Shown here: in pieces, positions 7,485-15,785 of the stretch
Position numbering within the stretch: the first letter of the stretch is position 1
How the letters are laid out: each line of letters opens with the position of its first letter
NCBI GenBank assembly: GCA_034669505.1
Contig: JAXDNJ010000089.1
Span: 1-59,889, forward strand
Direction: 5' to 3'
DNA: 59,889 nucleotides
DNA from: JAFASC01 sp034669505
Lineage (GTDB): Bacteria; Pseudomonadota; Alphaproteobacteria; Rhizobiales; Beijerinckiaceae
Position numbers and translations under genes: made by a program
The notes under the pieces: generated by a model
What the model was told of the DNA's origin: nothing
The model's database searches: none
Seen by the model: only the letters and a program-made list of their open reading frames with translations

Positions 7485-8426
7485 CTACGCGCCGCCCGCC
7501 TCCGTCTGCAGCCACGCCGCGCCGCACGCCTTGGCAAGCTCGCGCACGCGCAAGATATAGCTCTGGCGCTCGGTGACAGAGATCACGCCGCGTGCGTCGA
7601 GCAGATTGAACATATGCGAGGCCTTGATGCATTGATCATACGCCGGCAGTACGAGCTTGTGCCGCGCATCGCCATGCTGCGACGAGGGCGCACCTGCCTC
7701 GAGCAGCGCCTTGCACTCTTCTTCCGCGTCGCGGAAATGCCGGAACAGCTTTTCCGTGTCGGCGAATTCGAAGTTGTAGCGTGAATATTCCTGCTCGGCC
7801 TGCAGGAAGACATCGCCGTAGGTCGTGCGCGCGTCGCCGTCGCGGCCGTTGAAATTCAGGTCGTAGACGTTCTCGACGCCCTGCACATACATCGCGAGCC
7901 GCTCGAGTCCGTAGGTGAGCTCGCCGGATACCGGCGCGCATTCGAACCCCGCGACCTGCTGAAAGTAGGTGAATTGCGACACTTCCATGCCGTCGCACCA
8001 GCACTCCCAGCCGAGGCCCCAGGCACCGAGCGTCGGGCTCTCCCAGTCGTCCTCGACGAAGCGGATGTCGTGCAGATGCGCGTCGATACCGATCGCCTGG
8101 AGCGAGGCGAGATAGAGGTCCTGCAGATCGTCGGGCGAGGGCTTCAGGATCACCTGGAATTGGTAATAATGCTGCAGCCGGTTCGGGTTCTCGCCGTAGC
8201 GTCCGTCTTTGGGACGGCGCGAGGGCTGCACGTACGCCGCGCGCCACGGCCGCGGACCCAGCGAGCGCAACGTTGTCGCCGGGTGGAAGGTGCCCGCGCC
8301 GACTTCCATGTCGTAGGGCTGCAGGATGACGCAGCCGCGATCCGCCCAGAAGCGCTGCAGCGTGAGGATGAGGCCCTGGAACGAGCGCTTCGGGTCGAGC
8401 GAACTTTCGGCCGCGGCCGCATTCAT
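7485..8426 (-). CDS. glyQ: Glycyl-tRNA synthetase alpha subunit
   Basis: A 313-residue protein with the conserved features of the alpha subunit of heterotetrameric glycyl-tRNA synthetase: GCVILQPYDMEVGAGTFHP, WRAAYVQPSRRP, RLQHYYQFQVILKPSP and GLGWECWCDGMEV. It charges tRNA-Gly together with GlyS. I chose the ATG at 8426 because it has a GAAGGAAG ribosome site just upstream; a longer frame to 8495 adds 23 poorly conserved residues. The usual partner gene glyS does not follow; the next gene downstream is on the other strand. Divergent from the Nudix gene by 67 bases. Confidence 0.95.
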   Translation of the reverse strand: MNAAAAESSLDPKRSFQGLILTLQRFWADRGCVILQPYDMEVGAGTFHPATTLRSLGPRPWRAAYVQPSRRPKDGRYGENPNRLQHYYQFQVILKPSPDDLQDLYLASLQAIGIDAHLHDIRFVEDDWESPTLGAWGLGWECWCDGMEVSQFTYFQQVAGFECAPVSGELTYGLERLAMYVQGVENVYDLNFNGRDGDARTTYGDVFLQAEQEYSRYNFEFADTEKLFRHFRDAEEECKALLEAGAPSSQHGDARHKLVLPAYDQCIKASHMFNLLDARGVISVTERQSYILRVRELAKACGAAWLQTEAGGA

Positions 8427-8493
8427 TTGATCTTCCTTCATCGGCGCGCGGAACCTAGAAAGGCCGCCACCCTCGGTCAATGACAGGACTTGC

Positions 8494-8949
8494 ATGACGG
8501 ACGCGAACCCGAATGCCCGGCTCTACCCGACGCGGCCGCTGCTCGCCGTATCGGTCGCCTGCTTTCGCGACGGCAAGGTGCTCTTGGCAACCCGCACCCG
8601 CCCGCCGGCCAAGGGCGCGCTGACCTTGCCCGGGGGCCTCGTCGAGCCCGGCGAGCGCCTCACCGAGGCGGCGCTCCGCGAATTGCAGGAGGAGGTGGAG
8701 GTGGAGGCCGAAATTATCGGCTTCAACGGCCACGCCGAACGCATCGAGCGCGACGGCGACGGCCGCGTCAAGCAGCATTACGTCATTGCTTCGTTCGTCG
8801 CGCGCTGGCTGTCCGGTGAGCCGCAACCAGGGCCGGAGGCCGGCGAGATCGTCTGGGCCGACCCGAATGGGTTTGGCGATTTGGCGCTAACCGAAGGCTT
8901 GCGCGCGCTTCTGCGACGCGCCGCGACCATGCTAGAGAGCGGCGGATGA
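8494..8949 (+). CDS. Nudix hydrolase
   Basis: A 151-residue protein with a complete Nudix box starting at G48 (GLVEPGE, then R62-E63 and E66-E67), which binds the metal and cleaves a nucleoside diphosphate linked to another group. The early segment RPLLAVSVACFRDGKVLLATR is typical of ADP-ribose/NADH pyrophosphatase or MutT-like members. The substrate cannot be told from the motif. It overlaps the next gene by four bases (ATGA), so they form a two-gene unit. Confidence 0.85.
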   Translation: MTDANPNARLYPTRPLLAVSVACFRDGKVLLATRTRPPAKGALTLPGGLVEPGERLTEAALRELQEEVEVEAEIIGFNGHAERIERDGDGRVKQHYVIASFVARWLSGEPQPGPEAGEIVWADPNGFGDLALTEGLRALLRRAATMLESGG

Positions 8950-9611
8950 AAGGGCGCATTCCTTCGCCGCAGAATAGGATGCGCGCAGTAGCGCTCGCCG
9001 GCGTCTTGAGTTCATTGGCGCTGCCCGCGCTCGCACAATTCTGGGGTGCTCCCCAGCAGCCGCAACGCGGCTTTTTCGGCGGTGGGGGAGGCGGATGGCC
9101 ATGGGGGCAGCAGCAGCCTGCGCCGCGGCAACAGCCAACCGCTCGCGAGCGGCCGGTCTTTCACAGACGGCCAGCGGCTCGGACGCCGATCCCGCATCAG
9201 CCCTCGCCTGCTCGACAGCCCGGCACGCAAGAGACGGCGAAGCCGCAAGCGCCGTCTGCACCCGGGTCAACACCGGCACCGGAGCAGCCCGTGGTGGAGG
9301 GGCCGGCGCCGCCTTACGAGGGGCAGCTTCTGCGCCTCGCTGAAATCCTCGGCGCGCTCTCCTATCTGCGCGACATCTGCAGCGCGCATGACGGGGATGC
9401 TTGGCGCGGCAAAATGTCGTCGCTGCTCGAGGCGGAAGCCAAGACACAGACGCGGCGCGAACGGCTTGCCGGCGCGTTCAATCGCGGCTTTCGGGGCTAT
9501 GAGGTGATCTATCGCACGTGTACGCCAAACGCAGACACCGTGATCGCGCGCTACCTCACGGAAGGCGGCAAGATCGCCCGCGATATCAACTACCGCTATG
9601 GCGGCTCCTGA
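8946..9611 (+). CDS. Secreted TIGR02301-family protein
   Basis: A 221-residue protein with a signal peptide (cleavage near ALPALAQ, about residue 31), a glycine/tryptophan-rich patch, a long proline/glutamine-rich low-complexity linker (about 50-120), and a conserved helical C-terminal domain starting PYEGQLLRLAEILGALSYLRDIC. That domain matches what I know as the TIGR02301 family, widespread in alphaproteobacteria and of unknown function. The linker suggests a periplasmic protein tethered or extended from the membrane. Translationally coupled to the Nudix gene. Confidence 0.7.
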   Translation: MKGRIPSPQNRMRAVALAGVLSSLALPALAQFWGAPQQPQRGFFGGGGGGWPWGQQQPAPRQQPTARERPVFHRRPAARTPIPHQPSPARQPGTQETAKPQAPSAPGSTPAPEQPVVEGPAPPYEGQLLRLAEILGALSYLRDICSAHDGDAWRGKMSSLLEAEAKTQTRRERLAGAFNRGFRGYEVIYRTCTPNADTVIARYLTEGGKIARDINYRYGGS

Positions 9612-9678
9612 GCGATCTTGATCCGCCGCGTTAACCTTTTCGCAAGAGCTTTATCGCGGCGCCCGTCCTGCCTCGTTA

Positions 9679-9951
9679 ATGTCTGCGGCGATGACCCTTT
9701 CTCTTGCAGATGCCGCGCCGGACGAAACTTTCGGCAGCGAAGACCGGCAGATCGCGCTCTCGTTCGTGACCGAAGCTTTCGCCGAGGCCGTTCTCGCCGG
9801 AATCGAGGGCGAGTGCTTCGCCCATGCGGCGATGTTCGCGGCGTTACAGGAACTGGTCGCGACCTATGGTGAAGAGCCGGTCGTCGCCTTCGCCGAGCGC
9901 CTGCCGGCCCGCGTGCGCGGCGGCGAGTTTTCCGCAGCGATCCGGCATTAG
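9679..9951 (+). CDS. Conserved hypothetical small protein
   Basis: A 90-residue acidic soluble protein with GC-rich third positions like its neighbours. The core runs from EDRQIALSFVTEAFAEA to LQELVATYGEEPVVAFAERLP, predicted to be helical, with no signal peptide or membrane segment. Similar short proteins are, as I recall, kept in Rhizobiales, but I assign no function. It stands alone between the TIGR02301 gene and the folate-binding YgfZ gene on the same strand. Confidence 0.6.
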   Translation: MSAAMTLSLADAAPDETFGSEDRQIALSFVTEAFAEAVLAGIEGECFAHAAMFAALQELVATYGEEPVVAFAERLPARVRGGEFSAAIRH

Positions 9952-10017
9952 GCGGACGGCGTCCCCGACGGGCCGGAGAGCGGTTGCGTCTCCAGACAAG
10001 CGGCTTACGTTTAGCCG

Positions 10018-10857
10018 ATGACCGCGCCTTCAAATCACCCCGCCCCAATTTTGCTTGCCGACCGGGGCGTATTGCGCGTCAGCGGAGCACAGGCCGAGAC
10101 GTTCCTGCAGGATCTCGTCAGCAATGACGTGACGAATCTTGCGGCCCGGGAGGCGCGCTATGCCGCGCTGCTGACGCCGCAGGGCAAGCTTCTTTTCGAT
10201 ATGATCATTATTGCCATCGTGGAAGATGGCGAGCGCGCCTTTCTCATTGATTGCGCCCGCGAACAGGCCAGCGACCTGGCGAAGCGCCTTGGCTTTTATA
10301 GGTTGAGGGCCAAGGTGACGATCAAGGATCGGTCGGATGATTTCGCGGTCCTGGCGTATCTTGATCGGGCGCCGCAAACCGATGGTATTGTCGCGCGCGA
10401 CCCACGGTCCGACTCGCTCGGCTACCGCGCCTATGTGCCGCGCGAGCAATCGCGTGCTGCGCAGACGGATGCGAGCGCTTACGAATCGCGCCGCATCGCC
10501 GCCGGCGTGCCGAAGGGCGGCATCGATTTCGTCTATGGCGATGCCTTCCCGCATGAAGCCAATTTCGATCGCATCAATGGCGTCGACTTCAAGAAGGGCT
10601 GCTATATCGGCCAGGAAGTCGTCTCCCGCATGCAGCACCGCGGGACGGCGCGTAAGCGCATTGTGCAGGTGGCTTTTTCGAGCGAAGCGCCCCCGCCGGG
10701 CGCGCAGATCAAGGCCGGTGACATTCTCGTCGGCACGATGGGATCGTCTGCCGGCGAGCACGGGCTTGCGCTGGTGCGGCTCGATCGCGCGGAGGAGGCC
10801 AAGGCTGCCGGCGTGGCGCCGATCGCTTCGGGCACCACGCTCGACGTTCAGCTTTAG
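10018..10857 (+). CDS. ygfZ: Folate-binding protein YgfZ (iron-sulfur cluster repair)
   Basis: A 279-residue GcvT-like protein bearing the YgfZ signature KGCYIGQEVVSRMQHRG (K193, C195, G198, Q199, E200). YgfZ proteins bind tetrahydrofolate and help make or repair some iron-sulfur enzymes in the cytoplasm. The start at 10018 gives a usual N-terminus, with LLADRGVLRVSG and FLQDLVSNDV following. Length fits the alphaproteobacterial form. A small hairpin follows before the convergent aldehyde dehydrogenase gene. Confidence 0.88.
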   Translation: MTAPSNHPAPILLADRGVLRVSGAQAETFLQDLVSNDVTNLAAREARYAALLTPQGKLLFDMIIIAIVEDGERAFLIDCAREQASDLAKRLGFYRLRAKVTIKDRSDDFAVLAYLDRAPQTDGIVARDPRSDSLGYRAYVPREQSRAAQTDASAYESRRIAAGVPKGGIDFVYGDAFPHEANFDRINGVDFKKGCYIGQEVVSRMQHRGTARKRIVQVAFSSEAPPPGAQIKAGDILVGTMGSSAGEHGLALVRLDRAEEAKAAGVAPIASGTTLDVQL

Positions 10858-10910
10858 TTGGACCGCGCCCTCACGGTCACGGGTCGGGCAATCCTTCAGG
10901 CAATTTACTG

Positions 10911-10926
10911 CGGACCGGGAGGTCCG
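10911..10926. terminator. Hairpin between convergent genes
   Basis: A perfect 6-bp stem CGGACC/GGTCCG with a GGGA loop sits in the 76-base gap between the convergent ygfZ and aldehyde dehydrogenase genes. No T tract follows on either strand, so a termination role is only suggested by position. Confidence 0.3.
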
Positions 10927-10933
10927 TCCCAAC

Positions 10934-12367
10934 TTACACGTTCGCCTGCGTGACGAACTTCGTGTTGAGATACGCCTCAATCGCCTCGGCACCACCCTCC
11001 GATCCATAGCCCGAATCCTTGACGCCGCCGAACGGCACTTCGGGCAGCGCTAGACCGTGATGGTTGATCGAGATCATCCCGCTCTCGATCGCGGCGCCGA
11101 TCGCTGCCGCCGTATGTGTCGAGCGCGTATAGGCATAAGCCGCGAGACCGTAAGGCAACCGGTTTGCTTCCTCCACCACCTCATCGAAGCTCGCGAAAGA
11201 CGCGATCGGCGCCAGCGGGCCGAACGGCTCTTCGTTCATGATCTTGGCGTCCTTCGGCACGTCGGTCATGACCGTCGGCTCGAAGAAATAGCCCTCGTTG
11301 CCGATGCGCTTGCCACCAGTACGTACGTTGGCGCCGCGCTGCACGGCGTCGTTGACGAAGCTTTCCATCGCATCGACGCGGCGACTGTTGGCGAGCGGTC
11401 CCATGCGCGAAGACGCATCAAGTCCTGGCCCGACCTTGAGCTTCTTCGTCGCCGCCACAAATTTGTCGACGAACGGCTCGTAAACCTTCTCGTGCACCAG
11501 AAAGCGCGTCGGCGCGACGCAGACCTGCCCGGCATTGCGGAATTTGTTCGCCGAAAGGATCTTCGCCGCGGCGTCGACATCGGCATCTTCGAAGACGATC
11601 GCCGGCGCGTGGCCGCCGAGTTCCATTGTCACGCGCTTCATGTGCTGCCCGGCGAGGCCGGCGAGATGCTTGCCGACGACGGTAGAGCCCGTGAACGAAA
11701 TCTTGCGCACGATCGGATGCGGAATGAGATATTCAGAAATCTCCGAGGGCACCCCGAAAACGAGATTGAGCACGCCTTTCGGGAGACCCGCGTCGGCATA
11801 GGCGCGCACGAGTTCCATGCAGCTGCCGGGCGTCTCTTCCGGGCCTTTGAGGATCACCGAGCAGCCTGCGGCCAGCGCGGCCGAGACTTTGCGCACCGCC
11901 TGATTGATCGGGAAATTCCAGGGCGTGAACGCCGCAACCACGCCGACCGGCTCCTTGATGACCAACTGGTGCACATTGCCGGCGCGCGCCGGGATGACGC
12001 GGCCGTAAGTGCGCCGCGCCTCCTCGGCAAACCAGTCGATGATGTCACCGGCAAGCAGCGTCTCGCCTTTGGCCTCGACGAGGGGCTTCCCCTGCTCCGT
12101 CGTCATGATCGTGGCGATCTCGTCGGCGCGCGAGCGGATGATGTCGGCGGCCTTGCGCATCAGTTTGTAGCGGTCATGCGCGGAGGTCTCGCGCCAGACC
12201 TTGAAGCCGGCGTCCGCTGCGGCGAGCGCGCGGTCGAGATCGGCGCGCGAGGCATGCGGCACATCGCCGATGCGCTGCGCCGTCGCGGGATCGAGGATCG
12301 GCTCGCTCTTGCCTTGCGAGCCGGCGACCCATTCGCCCTCGATGTAAAGCTTGACCTCTGGATACAT
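10934..12367 (-). CDS. NAD(P)-dependent aldehyde dehydrogenase, succinate-semialdehyde type
   Basis: A 477-residue class 3-like aldehyde dehydrogenase. The catalytic cysteine is C283 (NAGQVC), the general base E249 (MELGGHAP), and the oxyanion asparagine N151 (PWNFP). MTTEQGKPLVEAKGE and the FTGSTVVGK loop resemble succinate-semialdehyde dehydrogenases (GabD), which oxidise succinic semialdehyde to succinate, but related enzymes act on glycolaldehyde, lactaldehyde and others. It is monocistronic, so context does not decide. Cytoplasmic. Confidence 0.82.
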   Translation of the reverse strand: MYPEVKLYIEGEWVAGSQGKSEPILDPATAQRIGDVPHASRADLDRALAAADAGFKVWRETSAHDRYKLMRKAADIIRSRADEIATIMTTEQGKPLVEAKGETLLAGDIIDWFAEEARRTYGRVIPARAGNVHQLVIKEPVGVVAAFTPWNFPINQAVRKVSAALAAGCSVILKGPEETPGSCMELVRAYADAGLPKGVLNLVFGVPSEISEYLIPHPIVRKISFTGSTVVGKHLAGLAGQHMKRVTMELGGHAPAIVFEDADVDAAAKILSANKFRNAGQVCVAPTRFLVHEKVYEPFVDKFVAATKKLKVGPGLDASSRMGPLANSRRVDAMESFVNDAVQRGANVRTGGKRIGNEGYFFEPTVMTDVPKDAKIMNEEPFGPLAPIASFASFDEVVEEANRLPYGLAAYAYTRSTHTAAAIGAAIESGMISINHHGLALPEVPFGGVKDSGYGSEGGAEAIEAYLNTKFVTQANV

Positions 12368-12413
12368 GCTGTTCTCTCCCTAGCGCGTTCCTTCAAAGCG
12401 GACGTTCCGCCCA

Positions 12414-12707
12414 TCAAAGGTGTTTTGCGGCCTTCCGCAAGGCTTCGTTGACGCGCGTCGGCCAATCGGCGCCGGTCGCGCGAAATCGCTCGAGAACGTC
12501 GCGATCGATCGAAAGCGTCACTTCCTGTTGCGAAGCGGCCCGCTCGGGATGAAGTGGCTTGCCGCCTTCGTGCGGTACGGCGCGCTCGAAAAATTCATCG
12601 CTAAGCTCGGGAGATTCCTCATATTCCGACGAAGTGATGACGTGCGCGTCAACCGTCTCCAAGTCGCTGCCCAAACTGTGCTGCAAGCTGCGCTCTTTCG
12701 CGCTCAT
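12414..12707 (-). CDS. brnA: BrnA-family antitoxin
   Basis: A 97-residue protein whose C-terminal part VTLSIDRDVLERFRATGADWP followed by TRVNEALRKA is the ribbon-helix-helix segment of BrnA antitoxins. The N-terminal half is acidic and probably disordered, serving to bind the toxin. It begins inside the end of brnT (59-base overlap), so the two are co-transcribed in toxin-first order, as is usual for BrnT/BrnA. BrnA is expected to neutralise BrnT and repress the shared promoter upstream of brnT. Confidence 0.85.
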   Translation of the reverse strand: MSAKERSLQHSLGSDLETVDAHVITSSEYEESPELSDEFFERAVPHEGGKPLHPERAASQQEVTLSIDRDVLERFRATGADWPTRVNEALRKAAKHL

Positions 12708-12939
12708 TTGCTTTCCTCATCGAAATGATGTGGCGGGTGTCGCCGCGTTGCGTCCAGACCACTATGACGAGGCGGCCCCGAAGGTGACCCGCAGTGATCA
12801 TCCGGGTCTCGGGATAGTCGAATCGCGTGTCCTCATAGTCGAAGGTGATCCCGGCGAACACCTCTATGGCGTCCCGGAAATCGAGGCCGCGGTCCGCCAG
12901 GGTCGCTTCTCGCTTGCTCGGGTCGAAGCTAATCTTCAT
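12649..12939 (-). CDS. brnT: BrnT-family ribonuclease toxin
   Basis: A 96-residue protein with the BrnT pattern: FDPSKREATLADRGLDF at the start, a central RMITAGHLRGRLVIVVWTQRGD strand region, and RHIISMRKANERER near the end, containing the arginine and histidine residues of the RelE-like ribonuclease. BrnT cleaves RNA to slow growth under stress. First gene of the pair; its promoter must lie in the 80 bases before the divergent tag gene. Confidence 0.85.
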   Translation of the reverse strand: MKISFDPSKREATLADRGLDFRDAIEVFAGITFDYEDTRFDYPETRMITAGHLRGRLVIVVWTQRGDTRHIISMRKANERERAQLAAQFGQRLGDG

Positions 12940-13019
12940 CGGCAGTATAGGCCAAGGCCCTTCTCCTCGCCATACTGACTGCCGAGCCAGGGATTCGCCA
13001 CGTTGACCAACAGGTTAGC

Positions 13020-13643
13020 ATGAGTGAAACATCACCGCGCCCCCGCACTCCCCTCCTCCACGAGGACGGACGCCACCGCTGCCCGTGGGCGACGCGCGAC
13101 CCGCTTTACGTCGCCTATCACGACAGGGAATGGGGCGTGCCGGAGCGCGATTCCCGCGCTCTATACGAGAAGCTCGTGCTCGACGGCTTCCAGGCGGGGC
13201 TCTCCTGGATCACCATCCTGCGCAAGCGCGAAGCCTTTCGGAAGGCTTTCGACGGCTTCGATCCGGCGCGCATTGCCCGCTACAATTCTAAAAAGGTGGA
13301 GCGTTTGATGCAGGATGCAGGCATCGTGCGCAATCGCGCTAAAATCGAGGGGGCGATCGCGTCCGCCCGCGCTTACCTCGAGATCGAAAAAGAGCAGGGT
13401 TTCTCGAAATATTTTTGGCAGTTCGTCGATGGAAAAGTCATCCACAACAATTTCCGCCACATCGGCGAAGTGCCGGCCGAAACCGAGCTGTCGCGCCAAA
13501 TCGCAAAAGATCTGAAAGCGCGTGGCTTCAAATTCTGTGGACCGACGATCGTCTACGCCTTCATGCAGGCGGTCGGCATGGTCGACGATCATCTCGTCGA
13601 TTGCTGGCGGCATGGTGTCGGCGATCGGAAGAGAAAAACCTGA
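13020..13643 (+). CDS. tag: DNA-3-methyladenine glycosylase I
   Basis: A 207-residue protein of usual length for Tag, which removes 3-methyladenine from alkylated DNA. The zinc-binding residues are visible: the early RCPW cysteine, YHDREWG histidine, and the late HLVDCWRH histidine and cysteine. The substrate-pocket stretch ALYEKLVLDGFQAGLSWITIL is also present. It is followed with no gap by an HD-domain gene and then a phosphatase gene, forming a probable three-gene operon. Confidence 0.95.
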   Translation: MSETSPRPRTPLLHEDGRHRCPWATRDPLYVAYHDREWGVPERDSRALYEKLVLDGFQAGLSWITILRKREAFRKAFDGFDPARIARYNSKKVERLMQDAGIVRNRAKIEGAIASARAYLEIEKEQGFSKYFWQFVDGKVIHNNFRHIGEVPAETELSRQIAKDLKARGFKFCGPTIVYAFMQAVGMVDDHLVDCWRHGVGDRKRKT

Positions 13644-14243
13644 ATGCCGGTCGCGCGCGCGCCGCGCGCCTGGCAGCGCATGCTGTCGGGGCGCCGCCTC
13701 GATCTTCTCGATCCTTCGCCACTCGACATCGAAATCGAGGATATCGCGCATGGGCTCGCGCGGGTCGCGCGCTGGAATGGCCAGACGAATGGCCCGCACA
13801 TCTTTTCCGTCGCGCAGCACTCGCTATTTGTCGAAGCGATCGCCATGCACCTCGATGCCAAGCTTACGCCGCGGGCGCGGCTGTTTGTGCTTCTGCACGA
13901 CGCGCCGGAATACGTCATCGGCGATATGATCTCGCCCTTCAAAGCTGTCATCGGAGTGACGTACAAAGCGGTCGAGGCACGCATTCTCGCGGCGGTGCTG
14001 CTGCGCTTCTCGCTTGAGACCACCCGGTCGGAGAGCCTTACCAAGCTGACGAAGCGCGCCGATCGCACCGCGGCCTTTTTCGAGGCGACACGGCTGGCCG
14101 GCTTCGCCGAAGCCGAGGCCGAGCAATTCTTCGGGCGCCCCCGGTTTCTGCCGAAGGAGCTAGATGCGATGCTCGCGCCAGCTCCATCGGACGAAATTGA
14201 GCGCCGCTTTCTCAAGCGCTTCCGCGCGCTCGAAGCGGGGTAG
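13644..14243 (+). CDS. HD-domain phosphohydrolase, YfbR-like
   Basis: A 199-residue protein with metal-binding residues of an HD domain: QHSLFVEAIA (first histidine) and LLHDAPEYVIGD (histidine-aspartate pair). The arrangement resembles YfbR-type 5'-nucleotidases that act on deoxynucleoside monophosphates, though substrate is not provable here. Its ATG follows the tag stop directly. A role in nucleotide clean-up near a DNA repair enzyme is reasonable but inferred. Confidence 0.75.
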   Translation: MPVARAPRAWQRMLSGRRLDLLDPSPLDIEIEDIAHGLARVARWNGQTNGPHIFSVAQHSLFVEAIAMHLDAKLTPRARLFVLLHDAPEYVIGDMISPFKAVIGVTYKAVEARILAAVLLRFSLETTRSESLTKLTKRADRTAAFFEATRLAGFAEAEAEQFFGRPRFLPKELDAMLAPAPSDEIERRFLKRFRALEAG

Positions 14244-14246
14244 ATC

Positions 14247-14759
14247 ATGCCGCGTCTTCACGTCTGCTCGCTTGCCCGCGTTGCCGAAACGGTGCGCATC
14301 ACGGGCGCACGTAGTCTCGTCACGCTGATTAATGTCGACACGCTGGTGTCGCGGCCGGCGGAAATCGATACGGAGCGTCATCTCTTCATCGGCATGTCCG
14401 ATATTACCGAGCCTCTCGATGGCCATATCCTGCCGGCTGAGCAGCACGTCCGCAAACTGATCGCTTTCGCGAAAGGCTGGGATCGCAGCGAGCCGCTGGT
14501 TATCCATTGTCATGCTGGCGTCAGCCGCTCGACGGCGGCGGCGTTCATCATTGCGTGTGCGCTCGCACCTTCGCGATCTGAAACCGAAATCGCCGACGCG
14601 ATCCGCCGCGCCTCGCATACAGCGACGCCGAACCGGGGCATGATTGCTATCGCCGACGCGATGCTGAAGCGTGAGGGTCGCATGGTGGCCGCCATCGAGC
14701 GCATCGGCCGTGGCTCCGATTGTTATGAAGGCGTGCCGTTCGTCCTCGAACTGACGTGA
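14247..14759 (+). CDS. Cytosolic tyrosine/dual-specificity-type phosphatase
   Basis: A 170-residue soluble protein with the cysteine-phosphatase loop HCHAGVSRS (nucleophile C88, R94) after a strand LVIHC. The general acid is probably the aspartate in MSDITEP. Such small bacterial members act on phosphotyrosine or other phosphomonoesters. It begins three bases after the HD-domain gene ends. It converges on the nicotinamidase gene with a 9-base gap. Confidence 0.78.
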   Translation: MPRLHVCSLARVAETVRITGARSLVTLINVDTLVSRPAEIDTERHLFIGMSDITEPLDGHILPAEQHVRKLIAFAKGWDRSEPLVIHCHAGVSRSTAAAFIIACALAPSRSETEIADAIRRASHTATPNRGMIAIADAMLKREGRMVAAIERIGRGSDCYEGVPFVLELT

Positions 14760-14768
14760 GCGGCAAGC

Positions 14769-15482
14769 TCACGCGATTGCCGCCGAATTGATGCGCTGCA
14801 CGCCGGCTTTGGCCATCGCCTCCCAGGCGGCGGCAAGGGAGCCCTGATTGTCGATGCCGCGTGAAGCATCTTCGATCACCACCGCGTCGAAACCGGCGCT
14901 GCGCGCGTCCTGCGCCGTCCAGGCGACGCAAAAGTCCGTGGCAAGCCCGGCGCAGAAGACGCGCTTGAAACCGCGCTCCCTGAGGTAGCCGGCAAGGCCC
15001 GTCGGCCGGCGATCGGCTTCGTTGAAGGCGGAGTACGAGTCGGTGTCGTTGCGGTAGCCTTTGCGGACGATCAGTTCCGCCTTCGGGATATCGAGCGCAT
15101 CCGCAAGCGCGGCGCCGCGGGAGCCTTGCACGCAATGATCCGGCCAGAGCACCTGCGTCCCGTAACGGAGCGCAATCGTCTCGAATGGGTGCTTGCCGGA
15201 ATGCGCCGACGCAAACGACGCGTGACGCGGCGTGTGCCAATCCTGCGTCATGATGACATGCGCGAATTTCTTGGCGAGTGCGTTGATCGGCGCGATCACC
15301 TCGTCGCCGTGCGGCACGGCGAGCGAGCCGCCGGGCAGGAAATCGTTCTGCACGTCGACAACGATCAGGACGTCTGATTCGCCGATCTGCATCTTGGCCT
15401 CCTCGGCGCGGGTGGCGGTCGCAGCGAGAGCGCCCGAGAGAAAACCCAGAGCAGCGCGGCGCGTCATATCGAAGTCGGTCAT
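14769..15482 (-). CDS. pncA: Nicotinamidase with Tat-type signal peptide
   Basis: A 237-residue isochorismatase-fold enzyme. The catalytic triad is D43 (VVDVQNDF), K141 (VRKGY) and C185 (ATDFCV), with metal ligands D81, H83 and H94 (QDWHTPRHASFASAH). PncA turns nicotinamide into nicotinate for NAD salvage. Unusually, the N-terminus reads MTRRAALGFLSGALAA, a twin-arginine motif with hydrophobic segment, so export to the periplasm is likely. I chose the ATG at 15482 with CAGGAGG upstream; the longer frame adds 15 residues without such a site. Confidence 0.82.
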   Translation of the reverse strand: MTDFDMTRRAALGFLSGALAATATRAEEAKMQIGESDVLIVVDVQNDFLPGGSLAVPHGDEVIAPINALAKKFAHVIMTQDWHTPRHASFASAHSGKHPFETIALRYGTQVLWPDHCVQGSRGAALADALDIPKAELIVRKGYRNDTDSYSAFNEADRRPTGLAGYLRERGFKRVFCAGLATDFCVAWTAQDARSAGFDAVVIEDASRGIDNQGSLAAAWEAMAKAGVQRINSAAIA

Positions 15483-15785
15483 CTGAAGCCTCCTGAGCTC
15501 AGCCCGGCATCCCGATGCAACATCCAATCCAGTGCGAGTTCAAGCGGAGGTGGGACAGACCCGCTGGACAGTCGTCCTCAGCGAGGGGGCCCATCACCTT
15601 GCACCAGGAGAAAGCGAGTTCGGGAAAACCATGGAGAAGTAGGAGAAGAGGCGGATTGCCTTCCCAGCCGGCCTCCTACACACGCGGGCAGAGACCGTTG
15701 ACGTCAGGCAGATATCGGGAGCGAACACCCTCCGGCAGCGGCAATGGCGAGAGGTGAGAGCTTTCCGCCATGCGCCGCCCCAAAC
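15483..15785. other. Intergenic region, no gene seen
   Basis: About 300 bases between two co-directional leftward genes. Short open frames here have no family resemblance and no convincing ribosome site. It presumably holds the promoter of the nicotinamidase gene, but no box is clear. Confidence 0.4.
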
